Shown: positions 17,770 through 25,814 of the stretch, piece by piece
Position numbering within the stretch: the first letter of the stretch is position 1
How the letters are laid out: each line of letters starts with the position of its first letter
Assembly: GCA_910579735.1 (NCBI GenBank)
Contig: CAJTUZ010000021.1
Span: 1 to 63,884 of the forward strand
Reading direction: 5' to 3'
Length of the DNA stretch: 63,884 bases
DNA from: an uncultured Lachnospiraceae bacterium
Lineage (GTDB): Bacteria > Bacillota > Clostridia > Lachnospirales > Lachnospiraceae
Made by a program: the position numbers and the translations under genes
The notes under the pieces: model-generated
Told to the model about the DNA's origin: nothing
The model's input: only the letters and a program-made list of their open reading frames with translations
Database searches by the model: none

Positions 17770-18969
17770 ATGGTTATTCCAATGAATATTTTCAAGAAAA
17801 TTTTTAAGAAATGGAACAGAGAACCGGACGAAATGGAGTATGAAGAGACTGACTGGGAAGGGGAAGAAGAGGAAGCGGAGCAGTCTGTCGATTTTGACAA
17901 CAAAGAGGTACGGGAAACCTATGTCCGCAATTGTCTGGAGAAAATGGCGGACGCCACGAAAGAGCTGGAAAATCTGACATTTGAATACGATATGGTGACT
18001 TCCTATCTGAAAGATATGGAAGAGATCGAGGCGCTTCCCGAAGAAGAAGCGGAAGAACTGAAAAACTGTGCCAAAAAAGTGGAACTTCTGCAAAACAGCC
18101 GGGATGATTACATGGGCAGGAAACGACGCATGAGCGACGACCGCTACCGGCAGATCGAGCGCATGCTGGATGAGATCGAGGAAGGCTGTGCGAAGATCAA
18201 GGAGGCGGAGCAGTACCAGGAACTGGTAAAGAAGGATCTAAGCCGCCTGGAAGGGGAAAAGCACGCTTATCTTTACCGGAAAAATGAACTGATCAGCGCG
18301 ATTGCGGATACAAGAGGCATGGCGATCATTTCCGTGACAGCTTTGGGACTTTGTTTTGCGCTCCTTTTGTTCCTGCAGTTTTTCATGGAGATGGATACCA
18401 AGGCAGGATATCTGATTACAGCCGGCGTGGCGGCTTTTGCGATTACTTTAATTTATGTGAAGCATTCCGAGGCAAGACGAGATTTGAAAAGAGTGGAGCT
18501 TAGCATTAACAAGATCATCCTGCTGCAGAATAAAGTGAAGATCCGCTATGTGAATAATACAAATCTGCTGGATTATCTTTACCTGAAATATAATGTAACA
18601 AGTGCGGAGGAACTGGAAAACGCATGGAATCTTTATTTTCAGGAAAAAGAAGAGCGTGAGAAGTGCAAACGTGCGGAACTGGATCTTGATTATAACCAGC
18701 AGGAACTCCTGCGGATACTCAGAAGGTATCAGGTAAAGGACCCGGCCGTCTGGCTGCATCAGACCGAGGCTATTTTAGACCATAAGGAAATGGTGGAGAT
18801 CAGACACGGACTGATTATCCGCAGACAGTCGCTGCGCCGCCGCATGGATTATAACAAAGAAGTCGTGGCCGGAGGCGCTCAGAAAGAGATCAAAGAACTT
18901 GTCCGCCGTTATCCGAAGTACACGAAGGAAATCATTCAGACGGTTGAAAAGTATGAGAAAAAAATGTAG
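17770..18969 (+). CDS. Membrane-anchored coiled-coil protein of the cluster
   Basis: Unrecognised 399-residue protein. A very acidic N-terminus (EETDWEGEEEEAEQ) leads into long heptad-rich coiled coil (about 45-180). A hydrophobic hairpin of two membrane helices follows near 182-228 (MAIISVTALGLCFALLLFLQ and ITAGVAAFAITLIYV). A second coiled-coil/helical half (about 229-399) ends it. Both halves should face the cytosol. The start is ambiguous: GAGAAAGG is only 1 nt from the ATG at 17770 and 13 nt from the ATG at 17782. Fourth and last gene of the uncharacterised cluster; no terminator separates it from purC 36 bp on. It may tether the other three proteins to the membrane (inference). Confidence 0.55.
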   Translation: MVIPMNIFKKIFKKWNREPDEMEYEETDWEGEEEEAEQSVDFDNKEVRETYVRNCLEKMADATKELENLTFEYDMVTSYLKDMEEIEALPEEEAEELKNCAKKVELLQNSRDDYMGRKRRMSDDRYRQIERMLDEIEEGCAKIKEAEQYQELVKKDLSRLEGEKHAYLYRKNELISAIADTRGMAIISVTALGLCFALLLFLQFFMEMDTKAGYLITAGVAAFAITLIYVKHSEARRDLKRVELSINKIILLQNKVKIRYVNNTNLLDYLYLKYNVTSAEELENAWNLYFQEKEEREKCKRAELDLDYNQQELLRILRRYQVKDPAVWLHQTEAILDHKEMVEIRHGLIIRRQSLRRRMDYNKEVVAGGAQKEIKELVRRYPKYTKEIIQTVEKYEKKM

Positions 18970-19005
18970 AATAATAATGCGAACGTAATGATTTAAAGGA
19001 GGAAC

Positions 19006-19713
19006 ATGATGCAGAAATTAGAGCAGCTTTATGAAGGAAAGGCAAAAAAAGTATTTAAGACAGAGGATCCCGATGTACTGATTGTAGATTACAAAGATGA
19101 TGCGACGGCATTTAACGGTGAGAAAAAAGGGACGATCGTCGGAAAAGGCGTGATCAATAACAGGATGACGAACCATGTCTTCCGTATTCTGGAGAAGGAA
19201 GGCGTTCCGACTCATTTCATTGAGGAATTGAGCGAGAGAGAAACCGCAGTAAAAAAGGTTGAGATCGTACCGCTTGAAGTTATCATCAGAAATGTAGCGG
19301 CAGGCAGTTTCTCCAAGAGACTCGGCGTTCCCGAAGGCACACCGTTTGAAGAGCCGACGATTGAGTTCAGCTATAAAAACGACGAGCTGGGCGATCCGCT
19401 GATCAACAGCTATTTCGCGGTGGCTATGAAATTGGCTACCTGGGAAGAAATTGAAACGATCAAAAAATATGCTTTTAAGGTAAATGAAGTATTGAAAAAT
19501 TATTTCTTACAGGCAGATATTAAACTGATCGATTTTAAGATTGAGTTTGGACGTTACCACGGCCAGATTATCCTTGCCGACGAGACAAGCCCTGATACCT
19601 GCAGACTGTGGGATGTGCATACGAACGAGAAACTTGATAAAGACCGTTTCCGCAGAGATCTCGGTAATGTGGAAGAGGCGTATAACGAAGTATTTAAGAG
19701 GCTTGGACTGTAA
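19006..19713 (+). CDS. purC: SAICAR synthetase (PurC)
   Basis: Phosphoribosylaminoimidazole-succinocarboxamide synthase: joins CAIR and aspartate with ATP in purine synthesis, in the cytosol. Length 235 is typical. Family motifs are present: LYEGKAKKVF at the N-terminus, VDYKDDATAFNG, PLEVIIRNVAAGSFSKR and the DTCRLWD region. AAAGGAGG lies 3 nt before the first ATG and 6 nt before a second ATG at 19009; the second is the more likely start (MQKLEQLYEG). It heads the purC-purF-purB run. No promoter was seen directly before it, so it may be read from the upstream cluster. Confidence 0.96.
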   Translation: MMQKLEQLYEGKAKKVFKTEDPDVLIVDYKDDATAFNGEKKGTIVGKGVINNRMTNHVFRILEKEGVPTHFIEELSERETAVKKVEIVPLEVIIRNVAAGSFSKRLGVPEGTPFEEPTIEFSYKNDELGDPLINSYFAVAMKLATWEEIETIKKYAFKVNEVLKNYFLQADIKLIDFKIEFGRYHGQIILADETSPDTCRLWDVHTNEKLDKDRFRRDLGNVEEAYNEVFKRLGL

Positions 19714-19747
19714 GAAGTAGTATAAGGGGAGAATAAAGACAGAATCT

Positions 19748-21184
19748 ATGGAAAACCAAACGAAAAAAACAGACAAACTAAGGGAAGAGTGCGGTGTTTT
19801 TGGTATCTATGATTTTGACGGAAATGATGTGGCCTCCACGATCTATTACGGCCTGTTCGCTCTGCAGCACAGGGGGCAGGAAAGCTGTGGTATTGCGGTT
19901 AGCAGCACGAACGGTCCCAAAGGAAAAGTATTGAGCGTAAAAGAAATGGGACTGTTAAACGAGAATTTCACACCGGATATTCTTGAGAAATTAAAAGGCG
20001 ATATCGGTGTAGGTCATGTCCGCTATTCTACGGCGGGCAGCAGCACAAGAGAGAACGCACAGCCTCTTGTGCTCAATTATGTAAAAGGAACGCTTGCGCT
20101 TGCGCATAACGGCAATCTGATCAATGCGCCGGCACTTAGGCATGAATTGGAGTATTCGGGCGCTATTTTTCAAACGACGATTGATTCCGAAGTGATTGCT
20201 TATCATGTGGCGAGGGAACGTTTAAACTGCGGTACTGTGGAAGAGGCCGTAGGACGTGCCATGTGCAGGATTAAAGGAGCCTATTCCTTAATCATTATGT
20301 CGCCCCGTAAGCTGATTGGCGCCAGAGATCCGTATGGTTTTCGGCCGCTATGTATCGGAAGGCGGGATAACGCCTATATTTTGGCGTCGGAATCCTGTGC
20401 GCTTGATACGATCGGCGCGAAATATGTCCGGGACGTAGAACCGGGAGAAATCGTGACGATCTCGCCGGATAAAGGAGTCGAATCGGATAGGAGACTTTGT
20501 ATTGCAAAAGAGAAACATGCAAGATGCGTCTTTGAATATATATATTTTGCCAGGCCGGACAGCCATATCGATGGGGTAAGCGTTTACGATTCCCGTATCC
20601 TTGCGGGAAAGTATCTTGCAATGGACTCTCCTGTAGCGGCAGACTTGGTGGTGGGTGTTCCAGAATCCGGCAACTGTGCGGCACTCGGTTATTCTATGCA
20701 GGCAGGGATTCCTTATGGACAGGCGTTTGTCAAGAACGCGTATGCCGGCCGTACCTTTATCAAACCGAAGCAGAAGAGTCGTGAGAGCAGTGTCCGTGTC
20801 AAACTGAACGCCATTAAGGAAGCCGTGAACGGTAAACGGATCATTATGATAGACGATTCGATCGTACGCGGCACGACATCCGGCCGGATTGTGAAGCTGT
20901 TACGTGAAGCAGGCGCCGCACAGGTGCATATGCGCGTCAGTTCTCCGCCCTTTCTCTGGCCGTGTTATTTTGGTACGGATGTGCCGGAGAGAGAACAGTT
21001 GATCGCGTATAAGCATTCTCTTGAAGAAATTTGCAGTATCATAGGAGCGGATTCTTTGGCTTATCTGCGGATAGAGCGGTTAGATGAGATTGCAGGATGC
21101 CTTGGAATCTGCAAAGGATGCTTTACCGGGAAATATCCAATGGAACCGCCAAAGTATGATATAAGGGGAGAGTTTGATGCCTAG
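19748..21184 (+). CDS. purF: Amidophosphoribosyltransferase (PurF)
   Basis: First committed enzyme of purine synthesis: makes phosphoribosylamine from PRPP and glutamine. The glutaminase domain begins at Cys15 (EECGVFGIYD), so the first 14 residues are a propeptide removed to expose the nucleophile. The PRPP loop IMIDDSIVRGTTS lies at about 367-379. Cys260, Cys406, Cys455 and Cys458 match the four [4Fe-4S] ligands of the Bacillus-type oxygen-sensitive enzyme. Length 478 is normal. The ATG at 19748 has no SD at proper distance (AGGGGAG is 16 nt away), so initiation may be weak. It lies between purC and purB. An inactive-glutaminase paralogue lies at 26743-28149. Confidence 0.96.
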   Translation: MENQTKKTDKLREECGVFGIYDFDGNDVASTIYYGLFALQHRGQESCGIAVSSTNGPKGKVLSVKEMGLLNENFTPDILEKLKGDIGVGHVRYSTAGSSTRENAQPLVLNYVKGTLALAHNGNLINAPALRHELEYSGAIFQTTIDSEVIAYHVARERLNCGTVEEAVGRAMCRIKGAYSLIIMSPRKLIGARDPYGFRPLCIGRRDNAYILASESCALDTIGAKYVRDVEPGEIVTISPDKGVESDRRLCIAKEKHARCVFEYIYFARPDSHIDGVSVYDSRILAGKYLAMDSPVAADLVVGVPESGNCAALGYSMQAGIPYGQAFVKNAYAGRTFIKPKQKSRESSVRVKLNAIKEAVNGKRIIMIDDSIVRGTTSGRIVKLLREAGAAQVHMRVSSPPFLWPCYFGTDVPEREQLIAYKHSLEEICSIIGADSLAYLRIERLDEIAGCLGICKGCFTGKYPMEPPKYDIRGEFDA

Positions 21185-21249
21185 CGTTTGAATACATTCT
21201 GCGTAGAAATTGCGGAAAAAAATTTGTAAGGAAGATAAGGAGAGCATGG

Positions 21250-22701
21250 ATGAGCACAGATAAGTATGTAAGTCCCCTGTCGGAGCGTTATGCGAGCAGG
21301 GAAATGCAGTATATTTTTTCACCGGATATGAAATTCAGAACATGGAGGAAACTCTGGATCGCACTTGCCGAGACGGAAATGGAGCTTGGACTTTCCAGAA
21401 ACGGCGAGCCCGTCATTACGAAAGAACAGATCGACGAGTTGAAAAGCCATGCGGAAGATATTAATTATGATGTGGCGAAAGCCAGAGAAAAAGAAGTCCG
21501 TCATGATGTCATGAGTCATGTCTATGCTTACGGACAACAGTGTCCGAAGGCGGCAGGGATCATCCATCTCGGTGCAACATCCTGTTATGTTGGCGACAAC
21601 ACGGATATCATCGTGATGACACAGGCCCTGAAACTGGTGAAAAAGAAGCTCGTTAACGTGATCGCCGAACTGGCGAAATTCGCAGACGAATATAAGGATC
21701 TGCCCACGCTTGCCTTTACGCATTTCCAACCCGCCCAGCCGACGACCGTAGGGAAAAGAGCGACGCTCTGGGCGCAGGAATTCTGTCTTGATCTGGAAGA
21801 CCTGGATTATGTGCTCTCCACCATGAAACTGCTTGGTTCAAAAGGAACGACCGGTACACAGGCTTCTTTTCTGGAGCTTTTTGATGGTGACCAGGAGACG
21901 ATCGATAAGATTGATCCGATGATCGCTGAAAAAATGGGATTTGAAAAATGCTATCCGGTTTCCGGCCAGACCTATTCCCGGAAAGTGGATACGAGAGTCT
22001 GCAATGTCCTTTCGGGAATCGCGGCTTCGGCGCACAAGATGTCAAATGATATCAGACTGCTGCAGCATTTGAAGGAAGTTGAGGAGCCTTTTGAAAAGAG
22101 CCAGATCGGTTCGTCGGCTATGGCTTATAAACGCAACCCGATGAGAAGCGAAAGGATCGCATCATTATCCAGATACGTGATGATCGATGCGCTCAATCCG
22201 GCCATTACTTCGGCAACGCAGTGGTTTGAGAGAACGCTCGATGATTCTGCCAACAAACGTCTTTCCATTCCGGAAGCATTTTTGGCGGTCGATGGGATTC
22301 TGGATCTGTGTTTGAATGTTGTGGATGGTCTGGTCGTATATGATAAAGTCATTACGAAACGGCTTTTGAGCGAACTGCCGTTTATGGCGACCGAGAATAT
22401 TATGATGGATGCCGTAAAAGCAGGCGGGAACCGTCAGGAACTGCACGAGAAGATTCGTGAGCTTTCCATGATCGCAGGAGCCAATGTAAAAAAAGAAGGC
22501 AAAGAGAACAATCTGTTGGAGCTGATTGCACAGGATCCTGCTTTTAACATGAGTCTGGAAAATCTGCAGGATACTATGGAGCCGTCCAAATATGTCGGTC
22601 GTGCACCGCTGCAGGTCGGGAAGTTTTTGAAAGAAGTAGCAGAGCCGATCCTTGCAGCCAATAAAGAACTGCTTGGCGTGAAAACGGAGATCAGCGTATA
22701 G
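21250..22701 (+). CDS. purB: Adenylosuccinate lyase (PurB)
   Basis: Fumarase/aspartase-superfamily enzyme acting twice in purine synthesis: SAICAR to AICAR plus fumarate, and adenylosuccinate to AMP plus fumarate. The superfamily signature SSAMAYKRNPMRSE with its mobile loop is intact, as are HDVMSHVYAY and GATSCYVGDN. Length 483 matches the longer clostridial form. AAGGAGAGC lies 5-11 bp before the ATG. It is the last gene of the purC-purF-purB run and is followed by a terminator at 22729-22762. Confidence 0.96.
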   Translation: MSTDKYVSPLSERYASREMQYIFSPDMKFRTWRKLWIALAETEMELGLSRNGEPVITKEQIDELKSHAEDINYDVAKAREKEVRHDVMSHVYAYGQQCPKAAGIIHLGATSCYVGDNTDIIVMTQALKLVKKKLVNVIAELAKFADEYKDLPTLAFTHFQPAQPTTVGKRATLWAQEFCLDLEDLDYVLSTMKLLGSKGTTGTQASFLELFDGDQETIDKIDPMIAEKMGFEKCYPVSGQTYSRKVDTRVCNVLSGIAASAHKMSNDIRLLQHLKEVEEPFEKSQIGSSAMAYKRNPMRSERIASLSRYVMIDALNPAITSATQWFERTLDDSANKRLSIPEAFLAVDGILDLCLNVVDGLVVYDKVITKRLLSELPFMATENIMMDAVKAGGNRQELHEKIRELSMIAGANVKKEGKENNLLELIAQDPAFNMSLENLQDTMEPSKYVGRAPLQVGKFLKEVAEPILAANKELLGVKTEISV

Positions 22702-22728
22702 GAAATCAAATACCCGGGATAATGTATA

Positions 22729-22762
22729 AAGCGGGAGAGTCAGTTATTCGATTCTCCCGCTT
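22729..22762 (+). terminator. Rho-independent terminator of purB
   Basis: AAGCGGGAGA (22729-22738) pairs with TCTCCCGCTT (22753-22762), followed by an A/T-rich stretch (ATCTATTTTA). The 311-bp purB-purA gap holds this terminator, an A/T-rich promoter region and a structured purA leader; no gene is seen. Confidence 0.7.
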
Positions 22763-22901
22763 ATCTATTTTACCGATATCTCAGGGACTTCATACGGGAC
22801 GCATGTACTGCGCCAGTGCTTTTTCAGTGCTGATCAGGCGGTATTCTGCGGTATAGCTTATGATATAAGCATAATCTATAATATGTATAATAAATATTGA
22901 T

Positions 22902-22930
22902 TTTACTTATGACTAAAAATACGATATACT
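22902..22930 (+). promoter_or_regulatory. Candidate promoter of purA
   Basis: TTTACT (22902-22907), 17-bp spacer, TATACT (22925-22930). An overlapping alternative is TTGATT (22897-22902) with TACGAT (22920-22925). Either gives a leader of about 75 nt. Confidence 0.45.
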
Positions 22931-22986
22931 CATAAAGTAAGTAGTGCAGGGAACGACAGGCAATGTGTTTTCGCACTATCTTTATG
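22931..22986 (+). promoter_or_regulatory. Structured 5' leader of purA
   Basis: CATAAAG (22931-22937) pairs with CTTTATG (22980-22986), and TAGTGC (22942-22947) with GCACTA (22973-22978). This gives a two-part stem with an asymmetric internal loop that encloses a 25-nt segment containing GGGAACGACAGGCA. It does not match the purine riboswitch consensus. It may be a translational regulator or just a stabilising stem. Confidence 0.35.
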
Positions 22987-23012
22987 TTAAATAAAATCTG
23001 GAGGGGATTGTT

Positions 23013-24299
23013 ATGGTAAAAGCAATAGTAGGCGCGAATTGGGGCGATGAAGGAAAGGGGAAGATCACGGATATGCTGGCCGGAGAGGCCGATATTGTGA
23101 TCCGCTTTCAGGGAGGCGCTAACGCAGGACATACAATTGTAAATAATTACGGTAAATTTGCACTTCATACATTACCGTCAGGGGTTTTTTATGAGCATGT
23201 CACGAGTATTATCGGAAACGGTGTTGCACTGAATATTCCGATCCTTTTTGACGAGATCAAGTCCATTACGGACAGAGATGTGCCGGCGCCGAAGATCCTG
23301 GTATCCGACCGCTGCCAGATCGTGATGCCGTATCATATTTTGTTCGATCAATATGAAGAAGAAAGACTTGGCGGAAAATCATTTGGTTCGACCAAATCGG
23401 GAATTGCACCGTTTTATTCCGATAAATATGCCAAGATCGGTTTTCAGGTCAGCGAACTTTTTGATGAAGAACTGCTGAAAGAAAAAGTAGAAAGAATCTG
23501 CGAAACGAAAAATGTCTTATTGGAGCATTTATATCATAAACCGCTGATCAGTTCTGCGGAACTGCTTGAGACGCTGCACGTATATAAAGAGATGGTCGCT
23601 CCGTATGTATGTGATGTTTCATCCTATCTGCACCAGGCATTAAAAGACAATAAAACAATTCTGCTGGAAGGACAGCTCGGTACGCTCAAAGATCCTGACC
23701 ACGGTATTTATCCGATGGTAACCTCTTCTTCGACGTTAGCTGCCTATGGCGCTATCGGAGCGGGACTGCCGCCTTATGAGATCAGGCAGATTGTGACGGT
23801 ATGTAAGGCTTATTCTTCTGCGGTAGGTGCAGGGGCATTTGTGTCGGAAATATTTGGAGAGGAAGCCGATGAGTTAAGACGCCGCGGCGGCGATGGCGGT
23901 GAATTCGGTGCGACGACGGGACGTCCGCGTCGTATGGGATGGTTTGACTGCGTCGCATCCAAGTACGGGTGCAGGCTGCAGGGAACGACTGACGTGGCTT
24001 TTACGGTGCTTGACGTACTCGGTTATCTGGATGAGATTCCGGTCTGTGTGGGGTATGAGATAGACGGCGAAGTAACAACGGATTTCCCGGTTACCGCCAA
24101 ACTGGAAAAAGCCAAACCGGTACTGAAAACTCTGCCGGGGTGGAAATGCGAGATCCGCGGTATTAAGAAGTATGAGGAACTGCCGGAGAACTGCAGAAAA
24201 TACGTGGAATTTATTGAAGAGCAGATCGGTTACCCGATCACGATGGTCTCTAACGGTCCGGGACGTGACGATATTATCTACCGTAAGAGCGCGCTCTAA
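23013..24299 (+). CDS. purA: Adenylosuccinate synthetase (PurA)
   Basis: GTP-dependent enzyme converting IMP and aspartate to adenylosuccinate, the first step to AMP. The P-loop GDEGKGK is at residues 10-16, followed by RFQGGANAGHTI and the switch and base-specificity motifs further on (GATTGRPRRMGWFD). Length 428 is typical. GGAGGGG lies 7-13 bp before the ATG. It is separated from purB by a terminator and has its own promoter and folded leader, so it is probably regulated apart from purCFB. Confidence 0.96.
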   Translation: MVKAIVGANWGDEGKGKITDMLAGEADIVIRFQGGANAGHTIVNNYGKFALHTLPSGVFYEHVTSIIGNGVALNIPILFDEIKSITDRDVPAPKILVSDRCQIVMPYHILFDQYEEERLGGKSFGSTKSGIAPFYSDKYAKIGFQVSELFDEELLKEKVERICETKNVLLEHLYHKPLISSAELLETLHVYKEMVAPYVCDVSSYLHQALKDNKTILLEGQLGTLKDPDHGIYPMVTSSSTLAAYGAIGAGLPPYEIRQIVTVCKAYSSAVGAGAFVSEIFGEEADELRRRGGDGGEFGATTGRPRRMGWFDCVASKYGCRLQGTTDVAFTVLDVLGYLDEIPVCVGYEIDGEVTTDFPVTAKLEKAKPVLKTLPGWKCEIRGIKKYEELPENCRKYVEFIEEQIGYPITMVSNGPGRDDIIYRKSAL

Positions 24300-24319
24300 A
24301 ATAGAACCGGTTCCTATGA

Positions 24320-24351
24320 GAAAAGCGCAAGCTGTTAAGCCTGCGCTTTTC
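24320..24351 (+). terminator. Rho-independent terminator of purA
   Basis: GAAAAGCGCA (24320-24329) pairs with TGCGCTTTTC (24342-24351), then TATTTTA. The A-rich left arm could also serve the convergent GNAT gene. Confidence 0.75.
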
Positions 24352-24382
24352 TATTTTAAAGAAGCTGTTTGGTCTGCGTTTT

Positions 24383-24910
24383 TTATCTGCGGAGATTTTT
24401 CTGCATCACGACAATATCGTAAGCCGCTGTCTTTGTGACGATACCGGTCGGCATAAAGCCGTTTTTTTGCCAGAAATGCCTGCTTTGCTCGTTACTTTTC
24501 ACGTACCCGAGGCGGATATAGGAAAAATATTTATTCAGGCAGGCGCACACCTCTTCGATAATATGCGAACCGGCGCCCTGTCCCTGCATATCCATGTTCA
24601 TCATGAAAAAACCGATAAAAGCCGTCTCCTGATCCGGATAGCCTGAGATCAGATCCATGACGGCAATAAGCCGGCCGGCTTTGAAGAATCCCAGATAATA
24701 TTTATCCTCCGGTGATTTTCCCTCCGGAACGGCCTGCATATCCTGCCGGATGCTCTCCGGACTGACATAAGGCGGGCAGTGTTCATAATATTGCGGATTG
24801 CGGCTGCAAAGTTTCAAAACGGCCGGAATATCCGGTTCGTGCAGCAGGGAGATGCGATACGTTTTGGAAAGTTCCTGTATTTTCTGAGGGTTAAATTTTG
24901 CTGATGTCAT
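24383..24910 (-). CDS. GNAT-family N-acetyltransferase
   Basis: Acetyl-CoA-dependent acetyltransferase of 175 residues. The GNAT core is visible: strands around GRLIAVMDLISGYP and TAFIGFFMMN, the acetyl-CoA pyrophosphate loop QGQGAGSHIIEE, and the C-terminal SRHFWQKNGFMPTG. The start at 24910 is chosen because AGGAGG lies about 10 bp upstream; the ATG at 24928 would overlap that SD. A promoter (TTGCCA/TATAAT) lies at 24931-24960. It is divergent from sufC. Substrate cannot be predicted. Confidence 0.85.
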   Translation of the reverse strand: MTSAKFNPQKIQELSKTYRISLLHEPDIPAVLKLCSRNPQYYEHCPPYVSPESIRQDMQAVPEGKSPEDKYYLGFFKAGRLIAVMDLISGYPDQETAFIGFFMMNMDMQGQGAGSHIIEEVCACLNKYFSYIRLGYVKSNEQSRHFWQKNGFMPTGIVTKTAAYDIVVMQKNLRR

Positions 24911-24930
24911 CGGTTCTGCCTCCTGCATTC

Positions 24931-24960
24931 ATTATAGGCGATTATGGCAGAGTGTGGCAA
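24931..24960 (-). promoter_or_regulatory. Candidate promoter of the GNAT gene
   Basis: Read on the minus strand: TTGCCA (24960-24955), 18-bp spacer, perfect TATAAT (24936-24931), 20 bp before the start codon. Confidence 0.6.
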
Positions 24961-24969
24961 GGTTTTGAC

Positions 24970-24998
24970 TTGCTTTTCTTCGAAAATTCTGTTAACAT
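24970..24998 (+). promoter_or_regulatory. Candidate promoter of sufCB
   Basis: TTGCTT (24970-24975), 17-bp spacer, TAACAT (24993-24998). It is close to but not overlapping the divergent GNAT promoter. No IscR- or Fur-type box was recognised. Confidence 0.4.
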
Positions 24999-25061
24999 AT
25001 TTTTCTGATGATCGACACGATATCATACAAAATACAGGCCGGGAAAGGGGCATGAACATAT

Positions 25062-25814
25062 ATGTTGGAACTTAAGAATCTTTCTTTTGAAGTAGCCGAA
25101 GAAGTCAGTCAGAAAGAGATCGTCCGCGATATCAGCCTGTCGGTAGGCGAACACCGTTTTGTCGTTATTACGGGACCTAACGGCAGTGGAAAATCGACAT
25201 TGGCCAAACTGATCGCGGGTATAGAGAAGCCGACTTCCGGGCAGATTTATTTCGAAGGAGCGGATATTACCGATAAAAGTATTACAGAGCGTGCCAAACT
25301 GGGGATCGCCTTTGCATTTCAGCAGCCGGTCCGTTTTAAAGGACTGGAAGTGCTGGATCTTTTGCGGATCGCCTCGGGCAGGCAGATGTCTGCTTCGGAC
25401 GCCTGCGAGTATCTTTCGGAAGTAGGACTTTGTGCCAGGGATTATATCAGGCGGGAGGTGAATGCGAGTCTTTCCGGCGGAGAACTAAAGCGTATCGAGA
25501 TCGCTTCGGTATTGGCAAGAGGCGCCGGATTGTCTGTCTTTGACGAACCTGAGGCGGGAATCGACCTTTGGAGTTTTCAGAATCTGATCCGGGTATTTGA
25601 GCGGATGCAGGAGAAAAATAAAGGGGGTTCCATTATTGTGATCTCTCATCAGGAAAGAATACTGGATATTGCGGATGAGATCATTGTCATAGCGGAAGGC
25701 AGGGTAGCAGACAGAGGCACAAGAGACGAGATCCTGCCGGGACTTTTAGGAACACCCTCGGCTGTGAAGCAGTGCACGGGGAGTCAGACCAAAGAGAGGA
25801 TTGTGAGACAATGA
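25062..25814 (+). CDS. sufC: Fe-S cluster assembly ATPase SufC
   Basis: ABC-type ATPase that drives the SufB scaffold in iron-sulfur cluster assembly; cytosolic. Walker A GPNGSGKST (about 40-48), Q-loop AFQQP, ABC signature LSGGELKRIEIA, Walker B VFDEPEAGIDLWS and the switch histidine ISHQ are all present. Length 250 is typical. The stop codon overlaps the start of the next gene (ATGA), so the two are translationally coupled. Only sufC and one sufB-like gene are present; sufD, sufS and sufU are absent here, as in the minimal SUF-type (SmsCB) systems of anaerobes. Confidence 0.94.
   Translation: MLELKNLSFEVAEEVSQKEIVRDISLSVGEHRFVVITGPNGSGKSTLAKLIAGIEKPTSGQIYFEGADITDKSITERAKLGIAFAFQQPVRFKGLEVLDLLRIASGRQMSASDACEYLSEVGLCARDYIRREVNASLSGGELKRIEIASVLARGAGLSVFDEPEAGIDLWSFQNLIRVFERMQEKNKGGSIIVISHQERILDIADEIIVIAEGRVADRGTRDEILPGLLGTPSAVKQCTGSQTKERIVRQ

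Noticed and set aside
22792..22904. Short minus-strand frame reading ...TAEYRLISTEKALAQYMRPV-stop
   Set aside because: Protein-like codons at the end, but only about 40 codons, no start or SD, and its upstream part overlaps the A/T-rich purA promoter. At best a gene remnant.
22702..23012. Purine riboswitch before purA (and before purC)
   Set aside because: The conserved purine aptamer loops are not present in either upstream region.
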